Shown piece after piece: positions 1 through 6,152 of a stretch of 9,007 bases of DNA. Below the pieces are notes generated by a model. It ran no database searches. It saw only the letters and a program-made list of their open reading frames with translations, and had not been told where the DNA came from. Numbering within the stretch: the first letter of the stretch is position 1; each line of letters begins with the position of its first letter. Made by a program: the position numbers and the translations under genes. Source of the DNA: Dehalococcoidia bacterium (GTDB lineage: Bacteria; Chloroflexota; Dehalococcoidia; GIF9; AB-539-J10); the NCBI GenBank assembly GCA_023229725.1, contig JALNYR010000105.1, positions 1 to 9,007 on the forward strand, given 5' to 3'.

Positions 1-98
1 ACCTTGAAGCGGTGGCCGTGCATCCGCTCGCACTTGCCCTGGTACTCGGGAAGATAGTGAGCGGCATCGAAATGGTCCTCAACGAACAGTTGGTACAT
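1..98 (-). CDS. queD: 6-carboxy-tetrahydropterin/6-pyruvoyl-tetrahydropterin synthase family (QueD/PTPS, COG0720), N-terminal part only
   Basis: Only the first 32 codons lie in the window; the rest runs off the left edge. The start is ATG at 98, because a GGAGG sits at 104-108 with a 5-base spacer; an in-frame ATG at 110 would place that Shine-Dalgarno inside the gene. The translated N-terminus has the family pattern: F-D-A-A-H with zinc ligand His14, then catalytic-type Cys23 followed by Glu24, and H27-G-H29 supplying the other zinc ligands. The family acts on 7,8-dihydroneopterin triphosphate. QueD makes 6-carboxy-tetrahydropterin for queuosine and archaeosine-type deazapurines, while PTPS-III versions make 6-hydroxymethyl-dihydropterin for folate. 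The start overlaps the folK stop by 20 bases, and folP lies upstream, so a folate role is likely. The presence of both Cys and Glu (C-E-x-x-H-G-H) matches the bifunctional PTPS-I/III type as I recall it. Family assignment is firm; the exact reaction is inferred. Confidence 0.88.
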   Translation of the reverse strand, partial: MYQLFVEDHFDAAHYLPEYQGKCERMHGHRFK

Positions 99-591
99 GG
101 CTGCCTCCATTCATCGGACGCACCCAGTGCGAGTCCGCGACCTCCGCGAGCAGCTCGCGGACGGTCTTGTGCAGGCCCGGGTGCTGGAAGTCCGGCGCAA
201 TCTCCGCGAGCGGGATGAGCACGAACGCCCTCTCCGGAATGCGGGGGTGTGGAATGCTCAGGCGTTCGCTGCTGATGCAGCGGCTCCCGTAGAAGAGGAT
301 GTCGATGTCGATTGTCCGGGGGCCGTTCCTGAATGTGGGCTGACGCCCGAGCAGCTTCTCCGTGCCCAGCGTGAACTCGTGGAGCTCCTCCGGGGAGAGC
401 CCGGTCGACGCCCGGCAGACGAGGTTCAGGAAGGGTGACTGGTCGGCGAAGCCCACCGGCTCGGTCTCGTAGATGCCGGACACGGCGGTTATCCGCAGCC
501 CGGCCCGCAACGCATCGAGCGCCGACGCGAGGTTCCGGAGCCTGTCGCCGAGGTTGGAGCCCAGCGCGAGGAACACGTCATCCTGGCACAT
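79..591 (-). CDS. folK: 2-amino-4-hydroxy-6-hydroxymethyldihydropteridine pyrophosphokinase (HPPK)
   Basis: This 170-residue cytoplasmic enzyme transfers pyrophosphate from ATP to 6-hydroxymethyl-7,8-dihydropterin, giving the substrate of FolP in folate synthesis. Visible landmarks are A-L-G-S-N-L-G-D at residues 9-16, Y-E-T-E-P-V-G at 41-47 (pterin side), F-L-N at 54-56, the HPPK signature G-P-R-T-I-D-I-D-I-L at 90-99 with the two Mg-binding aspartates (95 and 97), and H-P-R-I-P-E-R-A-F at 115-123. Length is normal for the family. I chose ATG at 591 because homology begins right after it; the same frame stays open to 678, but that stretch lies inside folP and looks unrelated. The start overlaps the end of folP by 14 bases and the stop overlaps queD by 20 bases, so the three are probably translationally coupled. 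GAGG at about -11 is a modest ribosome site. Confidence 0.95.
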   Translation of the reverse strand: MCQDDVFLALGSNLGDRLRNLASALDALRAGLRITAVSGIYETEPVGFADQSPFLNLVCRASTGLSPEELHEFTLGTEKLLGRQPTFRNGPRTIDIDILFYGSRCISSERLSIPHPRIPERAFVLIPLAEIAPDFQHPGLHKTVRELLAEVADSHWVRPMNGGSHVPTVR

Positions 592-1411
592 TGTCGCCGC
601 CTCGTACGATTGCATCGGCAACCATGCACACGCGCCGCATCTCCCTGACGTCGTGGACGCGGACGATGTCGGCCCCACGCTCTATGGCGAGCGCGACTGT
701 CGCGGCGGTGGCCTCGAGGCGTTCCGACGCCGGCAGGTTCAGAAGGTAGCCGAGCACGGACTTCCTCGACGTGCCGACGAGCAGCGGGAAGCCCAGCGGT
801 TTGAGCTCTCTCAGCCGCCTCAGTAGCTCGACGTTCTGGGGCTGGGTCTTGCCGAACCCGATGCCGGGGTCGATGATGAGCCGATCCTCCGGCACACCGC
901 GTTCGACGGCGTCCTGCGTGGCCCTGGCGAGGTCGTCCGCAACGACGCGCGCGATGTCGTCGAAGACGACGTCGTGAAAGGGGGAGACGTCGCGCTGGTT
1001 GCTCATCAGCACCATTCCCGCGCCGCAGGCTGCGGCAAGGTCGGCCAGCCGCGGCTCCTTCTTCAGTCCCCAGATGTCGTTGAGGATGTCGGCGCCCTCG
1101 TCGAGCGAGGCCCGGGCGACCTCGTACTTGTAGGTATCGACGCTGAGCGGCACGTCCAGCTCGCGGCGTATCGCGCGCACAGCCGGCACGACACGGGACA
1201 GCTCTTCCCGCAGCGGTATCGGCTCGGAGCCGGGCCTGGTGGACTCGCCTCCGATGTCGATGATGTCGGCGCCCTCCTCGACCATGCGGAGCGCCTGCTC
1301 CAGCGCAGCCGAGGGCGAGCAGATGCCGTCGCCGGCGAACGAGTCCGGCGAGACGTTCACGATGCCCATCAGCAGCGTGCGCTTGCCCCAGTCAAAATGT
1401 GTCCTGCGCAT
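578..1411 (-). CDS. folP: Dihydropteroate synthase (DHPS)
   Basis: This 277-residue TIM-barrel enzyme condenses 6-hydroxymethyl-dihydropterin pyrophosphate with p-aminobenzoate to give dihydropteroate, and is the sulfonamide target. Diagnostic segments in order are M-G-I-V-N-V-S-P-D-S-F at 15-25 (signature 1, pyrophosphate loop), D-I-G-G-E-S-T-R-P-G-S at 52-62 (signature 2), V-D-T-Y-K at 91-95, N-D-I-W-G at 111-115, D-P-G-I-G-F-G-K-T at 181-189, G-T-S-R-K-S at 213-218 and R-V-H at 251-253. Pterin- and pABA-contacting residues therefore look intact. One deviation is the segment after strand 5, L-M-S-N-Q-R at 135-140: family members usually have a histidine after L-M (L-M-H-M or L-M-H-N-R types). 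Start ATG 1411 puts signature 1 at the usual distance. The ribosome site is weak (GAAAG). It is the first gene of the minus-strand folP-folK-queD operon. Confidence 0.96.
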   Translation of the reverse strand: MRRTHFDWGKRTLLMGIVNVSPDSFAGDGICSPSAALEQALRMVEEGADIIDIGGESTRPGSEPIPLREELSRVVPAVRAIRRELDVPLSVDTYKYEVARASLDEGADILNDIWGLKKEPRLADLAAACGAGMVLMSNQRDVSPFHDVVFDDIARVVADDLARATQDAVERGVPEDRLIIDPGIGFGKTQPQNVELLRRLRELKPLGFPLLVGTSRKSVLGYLLNLPASERLEATAATVALAIERGADIVRVHDVREMRRVCMVADAIVRGGDNVPG

Positions 1412-1449
1412 GCGTCGCTTTCGCGCGGCTTCGTACGGGCCGCGTGTCG

Positions 1450-1479
1450 TTGATTATGATAGCTGATTCGACGTACAAT
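1450..1479 (+). promoter_or_regulatory. Sigma70-like promoter for the pycB-aconitase-icd operon
   Basis: The -35 element TTGATT (1450-1455) and the -10 element TACAAT (1474-1479) are separated by 18 bases. They match the consensus at 4/6 and 5/6 positions. The predicted transcript start is near 1486, giving a leader of about 35 bases before the ATG at 1521. It lies in the A+T-rich centre of the divergent region. Seen by eye only. Confidence 0.6.
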
Positions 1480-1481
1480 AA
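1453..1481 (-). promoter_or_regulatory. Possible leftward promoter for folP-folK-queD
   Basis: On the minus strand a CATAAT (1453-1458) matches the -10 consensus at 5/6 positions. A poor -35 candidate, TTATTG (1476-1481), lies 17 bases upstream. It overlaps the rightward promoter, so the two could compete for polymerase. The weak -35 makes this tentative; an adjacent TATCAT (1456-1461) is an alternative -10. Confidence 0.3.
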
Positions 1482-1503
1482 TCGCCCCGTAGTCTGCATT
1501 CTG

Positions 1504-1509
1504 AAGGAG
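1504..1509 (+). promoter_or_regulatory. Ribosome binding site for pycB
   Basis: AAGGAG lies 11 bases before the ATG at 1521. The spacing is slightly long, but there is no better in-frame start, and the family N-terminus (K-I-T-D-L-T-L-R-D) begins seven residues after this ATG. Confidence 0.65.
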
Positions 1510-1520
1510 TCACACGTTCG

Positions 1521-3263
1521 ATGTATGAGCCCACAGCCGTGAAGATTACCGACCTGACGCTCCGCGACGGCCACCAGTCGCTGCTGGCAACCAGGGTCCG
1601 CACCCAGGACCTCCTCGACCTGGTCCCGGGCATGGATGCCCTCGGCTTCTGGTCGCTTGAAGTCTGGGGGGGCGCGACGTTCGACGTGATGACGCGGTTC
1701 CTCAACGAGGACCCCTGGGAGCGGTTGCGCCTCATCAAGCGGGCGGCGCCGAAGACTCCCCTGCAGATGCTGCTGCGCGGCCAGAACCTGGTCGGCTACC
1801 GCAACTATGCCGACGACGTCGTCAAGGCGTTCGTCCGCCACGCGGCCGACAACGGCGTCGACGTCTTCCGCATCTTCGATGCGCTGAACGACGAGCGCAA
1901 CCTGCGGACCGCCATGGAGGCGGCGAAGCAGTGCGGCAAGCACGTCCAGGCGGCCGTGTGCTACTCGCTCACGGAGCAGAAGCTCGGCGGGCCGGTCTAT
2001 ACGACGGAGTACTTCGTTCAGAAGGCGCTGACGCTGCAAGAGATGGGCGCCGACAGCATCTGCGTCAAGGACATGGCGGGGCTCATGGCGCCGGACGATG
2101 CCTACGACCTCGTCTTCTCTCTGAAGGAAGCGCTCGATGTCCCGGTGGCGCTTCACAGTCACAGCACGAGCGGCATGGCGGCGATGAGCTTCCTGAAGGC
2201 CATCGAGGCGGGAGTCGACATAATCGACACGTGCCTGGCGCCCTTTGCCTTGCGGACGTCGCACACCGCCGTCGAAACGATGATTGCGGCTCTCAGCGGG
2301 ACTCCAAGGGATACCGGACTGGACCTCGACAGCATCCTGAAGCTGGACGAGCGACTGGAGGCCATCGCGCCGAAATACCGCGACTATTTGGCCCAGACTC
2401 GCTTCTCGGTCATCGACACTGCCGTGCTGCGCCACCAGATTCCCGGCGGCATGTACTCGAACATGGTGGCCCAGCTGAAGGAGGCCAACGCCCTCGGGCG
2501 CCTGGCCGAAGTCTACGATGAGCTGCCGCGCACGAGGAAGGACCTTGGCTACCCGCCGCTCGTCACGCCGACCAGCCAGATAGTGGGGACGCAGGCGGTC
2601 AGCAACGTTCTCTTCGGTCGCTACAAGGCCGTGTCCGAGCAAGTCAAGGCCTACGCCTACGGTCTGTACGGGCGCCCGCCGGCCCCCATCGACCCGGCGG
2701 TCCAGGCGCTGGTGCTGAAGGGGTACGAACGCGGCGAACAGCCGATTACCGTTCGTCCCGCCGATGTCATCGAGCCGGAGATGGAAGCGGCCCGGCGCGA
2801 AGTGGGTGAACTGGCGGCTGACGACGGTGACGTCCTGACGTACGTGCTCTACCCCACGTCGGGCAAGCGTTTCCTGCGCTGGAAGTACGGCCTTGAGACG
2901 CCGCCTGCCGAGACGAAGGGCAAGTCCATCGAGGACATCCGTCGCGAAGACGAGTTGTTCGAACAGGTTCGCAACGGCAAAGCCGCCGCTGCTCCCGCTG
3001 CGCACGGCCCGGCTGCCGCGGCGCCGAAGCCCTCCGCTGGGAAGGTCGCCGGCACTCCGCTGCTGTCGCCGATGCCCGGCACCATTATCCGCTTTCTCGT
3101 TGTGGAAGGCGACGAAGTCCACGCCGGAGACGGTGTCTGCGTGCTCGAAGCGATGAAGATGGAGAACATCCTGCCCTCTCCCGAGGACGGCAGAGTTCTC
3201 GCCATCAAGGCGCAGCCGGGGGAGAGAGTGCAGCTGAACCAGATACTGGCTGTGATAGGTTAG
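1521..3263 (+). CDS. pycB: Biotin-dependent carboxyltransferase: pyruvate carboxylase subunit B / oxaloacetate decarboxylase alpha subunit type
   Basis: This 580-residue protein has three parts. Residues 8 to about 290 are an HMGL-like TIM barrel: D-L-T-L-R-D-G-H-Q-S-L at 11-21 carries a metal-binding Asp11, C-V-K-D-M at 181-185 carries the metal-site Lys183, and H212/H214 in H-S-H-S-T-S-G are metal ligands. Residues about 295-485 are the conserved PYC/OADA domain. An Ala/Pro linker (about 487-510) leads to a biotinyl domain (512-580) with biotin acceptor Lys546 in E-A-M-K-M-E-N. The family moves CO2 between biotin and pyruvate/oxaloacetate. As PycB it would need a separate biotin carboxylase subunit; as OadA it would need membrane partners OadB and OadG. 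None of these is in the window. The next gene starts 5 bases downstream and belongs to a citrate-to-2-oxoglutarate set, which favours anaplerotic oxaloacetate supply, so I prefer PycB. The transcarboxylase 5S type is less likely because it lacks its own biotinyl domain. Confidence 0.9.
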   Translation: MYEPTAVKITDLTLRDGHQSLLATRVRTQDLLDLVPGMDALGFWSLEVWGGATFDVMTRFLNEDPWERLRLIKRAAPKTPLQMLLRGQNLVGYRNYADDVVKAFVRHAADNGVDVFRIFDALNDERNLRTAMEAAKQCGKHVQAAVCYSLTEQKLGGPVYTTEYFVQKALTLQEMGADSICVKDMAGLMAPDDAYDLVFSLKEALDVPVALHSHSTSGMAAMSFLKAIEAGVDIIDTCLAPFALRTSHTAVETMIAALSGTPRDTGLDLDSILKLDERLEAIAPKYRDYLAQTRFSVIDTAVLRHQIPGGMYSNMVAQLKEANALGRLAEVYDELPRTRKDLGYPPLVTPTSQIVGTQAVSNVLFGRYKAVSEQVKAYAYGLYGRPPAPIDPAVQALVLKGYERGEQPITVRPADVIEPEMEAARREVGELAADDGDVLTYVLYPTSGKRFLRWKYGLETPPAETKGKSIEDIRREDELFEQVRNGKAAAAPAAHGPAAAAPKPSAGKVAGTPLLSPMPGTIIRFLVVEGDEVHAGDGVCVLEAMKMENILPSPEDGRVLAIKAQPGERVQLNQILAVIG

Positions 3264-3268
3264 AGCAC

Positions 3269-4522
3269 ATGGGCAAGACACTCGCCGAGAAGATACTGTC
3301 GGACAGGTCCGGCACGGACGCGCGGGCCAATGACATCGTCATTTCACGCGTGGACCTCGTGTTCGTACAGGACACGACAGGGCCTCTGACGCTGCGGCTG
3401 TTCAAGGGCGCCGGCTTCGAGCGTCCCGCCAATCCGGAGCGGACTGTCCTCTTCATGGACCATGCCGTGCCGAGTCCCGCGAGGCAGCTCTCCACCGACC
3501 ACGTGTTCATGCGCGAGTTTGCCCGCCAGACCGGCTCCATCCTCAGCGAGGTGGGCGACGGCGTGTGCCACCAGCTCGTCGCTGAGCGTTACGCCCGGCC
3601 CGGCGATGTCATCGTCGGCTCTGATTCGCACAGCGTCACCGCGGGCGCGCTGGGTGCGTTCGGCACGGGAATGGGCTCAAGCGATGTCGCTGTTGCCATG
3701 GCGCTTGGCAAGAACTGGTTCAGAGTGCCGGAGACGCTGCGGGTGCAGTTGACCGGAGCCTTCCAGCCGACGGTCGGCGCCAAGGACCTCATCCTGCATC
3801 TCATCGGGAGCATCGGGGCGGACGGCGCGACCTACATGGCGCTCGAGTTCGCGGGTCCGGGCGTCGCCAATCTCAGCGTTTCGGACCGGCTGGTCGTCTC
3901 CAATATGGCGGTCGAGGCCGGCGCGAAGGTCGGCCTGTTCCCCGGCGACGAACGCACGCGGCAGTACCTGGCGTCGATGGGGAGGGTCGAGGACTACGCG
4001 CCGCTATCCGCCGACCTCGATGCGCACTACGAGCGAACAGAGCTCATCGCGCTTGATTGCCTGGCGCCCGTTGTGGCCTGCCCGCACACGGTCGACAACG
4101 TCCGGCCGGCGGCGGAGCTGAGTGATGTGCGCATCGACCAGGTGTTCGTCGGGACCTGTACGAACGGTCGCATCGAGGATATCGGACTGGTTGCCCGGAT
4201 GCTGGCCGGCCGTAAGAAGGCTCCGGGGACGCGGCTCCTGGTTGCCCCGGCGTCGCGGAGTATCCTGCTGCAGGCCATCGAGAAGGGGTACATCTCCACG
4301 CTTGTCGAGTTCGGCGCGATGGTAGTTCCGCCCGGCTGCGCTGCCTGCCTGGGCCTGCACCAGGGCGTGCTGGGCGACGGCGAGGCGTGCCTCTCCACGG
4401 CGAACCGCAATTTCAAGGCCCGCATGGGCAATCCGGACTCATCCGTGTACCTCGCCAGCCCCGCCACGGCCGCCGCAACGGCGCTTCGCGGCAGGATAAC
4501 GGACCCGAGGGAGATTGTGTAG
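3269..4522 (+). CDS. Aconitase-superfamily hydro-lyase, large subunit (LeuC/homoaconitase type; probable split aconitase)
   Basis: This 417-residue protein has the length of the shorter, archaeal-like 3-isopropylmalate dehydratase/homoaconitase large subunits, not of one-chain aconitases. Cys297 in G-T-C-T-N-G and Cys357/Cys360 in P-P-G-C-A-A-C-L-G are the three ligands expected for a 4Fe-4S cluster. G-S-D-S-H-S at 117-122 and N-R-N-F-K-A-R-M-G at 379-387 are the other superfamily signatures. The family isomerises a 2- or 3-hydroxy tri- or dicarboxylate through the unsaturated acid, using the cluster as Lewis acid. It needs the small subunit encoded 2 bases downstream. Substrate cannot be read from this chain alone. 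The following dehydrogenase has isocitrate-type residues, so citrate/isocitrate is the best inference; isopropylmalate or homocitrate remain possible. The start is ATG 3269, 5 bases after the pycB stop and with only a weak Shine-Dalgarno, so translation is probably coupled to pycB. Confidence 0.9.
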   Translation: MGKTLAEKILSDRSGTDARANDIVISRVDLVFVQDTTGPLTLRLFKGAGFERPANPERTVLFMDHAVPSPARQLSTDHVFMREFARQTGSILSEVGDGVCHQLVAERYARPGDVIVGSDSHSVTAGALGAFGTGMGSSDVAVAMALGKNWFRVPETLRVQLTGAFQPTVGAKDLILHLIGSIGADGATYMALEFAGPGVANLSVSDRLVVSNMAVEAGAKVGLFPGDERTRQYLASMGRVEDYAPLSADLDAHYERTELIALDCLAPVVACPHTVDNVRPAAELSDVRIDQVFVGTCTNGRIEDIGLVARMLAGRKKAPGTRLLVAPASRSILLQAIEKGYISTLVEFGAMVVPPGCAACLGLHQGVLGDGEACLSTANRNFKARMGNPDSSVYLASPATAAATALRGRITDPREIV

Positions 4523-4524
4523 CT

Positions 4525-5037
4525 ATGGCTGAAAACAGACTCCACGGCAGGGCCATCACCATCGGGGACGACGTGTCGACCGACGAGATAATCCCCGGCC
4601 GGTTCACCAGCCTGCGCAGCAATCTGCCTGAGCTGGCCAAGCACGTGCTCGAGGACCGTCTTCCCGGCTTCCGAGAGAAGGCGAGGCCCGGCGACATGCT
4701 CGTGGGCGGCAGGAACTTCGGTCTCGGGTCGAGCCGGGAACACGCACCGGTCGTCATCAAGATGGCAGGCATCTCCGCCATCCTGGCGAAGTCCGTCGCG
4801 CGCATCTTCTACCGTAATGCCATCAACCAGGGCGTCGTTGTCCTCATCTGCGACACCGACGGGATAGCCGACGGCGATGAGCTTGAGATACGCCTGGACG
4901 AGGGGGTGGTGGTGAACCATCGCACGGGCGCCATGCTCACGTGCGGCAGGATGCCGCCGCTGATGTCCAGAATACTTGCCGCAGGCGGACTGATACCCTA
5001 CATCAAGGAGCACGGGACGCTCGACACAACGGCGTAG
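4525..5037 (+). CDS. Aconitase-superfamily hydro-lyase, small subunit (LeuD type)
   Basis: This 170-residue swivel-domain subunit completes the enzyme encoded just upstream. D-D-V-S-T-D-E-I-I-P-G-R at 15-26 and G-G-R-N-F-G-L-G-S-S-R-E-H-A-P at 61-75 are the family signatures; the second contains the active-site Ser-Arg pair. F-Y-R-N-A-I-N-Q-G at 95-103 is also typical. The loop after I-I-P-G-R, which governs substrate choice in characterised methanogen enzymes, reads F-T-S-L (27-30), unlike the Y-L-R-T of homoaconitase or Y-L-V-Y of isopropylmalate isomerase as I recall them. The start is ATG 4525, 2 bases after the large-subunit stop, with GAGGGAG at 4507-4513. The frame is open further upstream, but that stretch lies inside the large-subunit gene and does not resemble the family. 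Confidence 0.9.
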   Translation: MAENRLHGRAITIGDDVSTDEIIPGRFTSLRSNLPELAKHVLEDRLPGFREKARPGDMLVGGRNFGLGSSREHAPVVIKMAGISAILAKSVARIFYRNAINQGVVVLICDTDGIADGDELEIRLDEGVVVNHRTGAMLTCGRMPPLMSRILAAGGLIPYIKEHGTLDTTA

Positions 5038-5065
5038 CCCGCGCAGCGGCGCGGACGGGCCGAGT

Positions 5066-5078
5066 GGGAGGTCATGTG
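5066..5078 (+). promoter_or_regulatory. Ribosome binding site and GTG start that define the isocitrate dehydrogenase N-terminus
   Basis: GGGAGG (5066-5071) is followed after 4 bases by GTG (5076-5078). The frame is open upstream to 4941, but that extension runs through the small-subunit gene and is Arg/Ala-rich without family resemblance. The protein family begins with a strand such as Y-R-V-T-F-I-P-G-D-G, which starts two residues after this GTG. Confidence 0.8.
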
Positions 5079-6152
5079 GCATACAGAGTGACGTTCATAC
5101 CGGGCGACGGCGTGGGCCCGGAGGTGATGGAAGCCACGCGGCGGGCGCTGGAGGCGACGGGCGTTCGCTTCGACTGGGAGTACGCGACCATCGGCGCAAC
5201 GGCGCTGGAGAAGTGCGGCTCGTTGCTGCCGCCGGCGACGCTGGAATCCATCCGGCGCAACGGCATCGCCATCAAGGGGCCCGTTACGACCCCGATTGGC
5301 AGCGGCTTCAGGAGCGTCAACGTCGCCCTGCGACAGGAACTGGACCTGTACGCGTGCCTCAGGCCGTGCAGGAGCTACCCGGGAGTGTACGCGCCGTACA
5401 GCGACATCGACATCGTGGTTGTGCGTGAGAACACCGAGGGCCTGTATGCGGGCATCGAGTTCGACAAGGGAGAAGAGGCGACGGCGCGACTTGCCGAACT
5501 GGTTCAGGAGACGAGGGGACGCACGGTCGGGCCCGATGCCGCGGTGAGCTTGAAGGTTATCACCGAATCCGCCAGCCGGCGCATCGTGCGATTCGCCTTC
5601 GAGTACGCCCGCTCCCACAAGCGGAGGCTCGTGACCGCCGTCCACAAGTCGAACATCCTGAAGTTCTCCGACGGCCTCTTCCTCAAGGCCGCCCGCGACG
5701 TTGCGGCCGAGTATCCCGATATCCAGTTCTCTGATGTGCTGCTCGACGCGTGCTGCATGCATCTTGCGAAGCGGCCCCAGCAGTTCGACGTGCTGGTGAC
5801 GTCCAACTTCTACGGCGACTTCCTGTCGGACCTCTGTGCCGGCCTGGTCGGCGGTCTTGGACTCGCTCCCGGCGCGAACATCGGCGAACGAATCGCCGTG
5901 TTCGAACCGACGCACGGCAGCGCTCCGAAGTACGCCGGCCTCAACAAGGTGAACCCCATCGCCGCCATGCTCTCGGGCGTGCTGATGCTCCGGCATCTCG
6001 GTGAGAGCGCCGCGGCTCAGCGGCTCGAGGCAGCCATCGCGGCCGTCATCGCCGAGGGCAGCAGCGTCACCTACGACTTGAAGGCGGACCGGGACGACAT
6101 GTCCGCGGTCACGACGAGCCAGATGGCTGACGCGGTGGTCGCGAAGCTCTAG
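5076..6152 (+). CDS. icd: Isocitrate dehydrogenase (probably NADP-linked; isocitrate/isopropylmalate dehydrogenase family)
   Basis: This 358-residue enzyme would oxidatively decarboxylate isocitrate to 2-oxoglutarate. Motifs in order: I-P-G-D-G-V-G-P-E-V at 8-17; the substrate loop F-R-S-V-N-V-A-L-R at 78-86 with Ser80, Asn82, Arg86 and then Arg96, aligning with E. coli Ser113, Asn115, Arg119 and Arg129; R-E-N-T-E-G-L-Y-A-G at 117-126 with Arg117 and Tyr124; Lys191 in V-H-K-S-N; metal ligands Asp224, Asp248 and Asp252. The Ser/Asn pair marks isocitrate enzymes, whereas isopropylmalate dehydrogenases have hydrophobic residues there. H-G-S-A-P-K-Y-A-G at 280-288 has Lys285-Tyr286 where NAD enzymes usually have Asp-Ile, and V-T-Y-D (331-334) keeps the Tyr391-equivalent. 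The Arg395-equivalent looks like Ala337 with Lys336 beside it, so NADP preference is likely but not certain. It is the last gene of the plus-strand operon, 38 bases after the aconitase small subunit. Its stop overlaps the opposing Nudix stop. Confidence 0.9.
   Translation: MAYRVTFIPGDGVGPEVMEATRRALEATGVRFDWEYATIGATALEKCGSLLPPATLESIRRNGIAIKGPVTTPIGSGFRSVNVALRQELDLYACLRPCRSYPGVYAPYSDIDIVVVRENTEGLYAGIEFDKGEEATARLAELVQETRGRTVGPDAAVSLKVITESASRRIVRFAFEYARSHKRRLVTAVHKSNILKFSDGLFLKAARDVAAEYPDIQFSDVLLDACCMHLAKRPQQFDVLVTSNFYGDFLSDLCAGLVGGLGLAPGANIGERIAVFEPTHGSAPKYAGLNKVNPIAAMLSGVLMLRHLGESAAAQRLEAAIAAVIAEGSSVTYDLKADRDDMSAVTTSQMADAVVAKL

Larger units (their letters stand above)
1412..1520. other. Divergent intergenic region between folP and pycB
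   Basis: These 109 bases separate two divergent operons and are clearly richer in A+T in their middle (about 1450-1483) than the flanking coding DNA. The region holds the rightward promoter and ribosome site listed separately and a weaker leftward promoter candidate. I see no riboswitch-like fold, T-box or clear operator palindrome in it. Confidence 0.7.

Noticed and set aside
1392..3281. Long open frame of 629 codons on the minus strand opposite pycB
   Set aside because: It is Arg/His/Gln-rich, has no recognisable domain and mirrors a well-conserved gene in G+C-rich DNA, where antisense frames stay open by chance. It would also overlap folP.
4027..5996. Long minus-strand open frames opposite the hydro-lyase subunits and isocitrate dehydrogenase (4027-5082 and 4998-5996)
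   Set aside because: Low-complexity Arg/Val/His composition, no family motifs, and the sense strand carries complete conserved genes; treated as codon-bias shadows.
5076..6152. 3-Isopropylmalate dehydrogenase (leuB) or homoisocitrate dehydrogenase as identity of the last operon gene
   Set aside because: The substrate loop has the Ser-x-Asn pair and following arginines of isocitrate enzymes, and the coenzyme site has Lys-Tyr instead of the Asp-Ile typical of leuB products.
6149..6152. Expected bidirectional terminator between the converging icd and Nudix genes
   Set aside because: The stop codons share CTAG and no hairpin plus T run could be seen at the junction, so no terminator is claimed.
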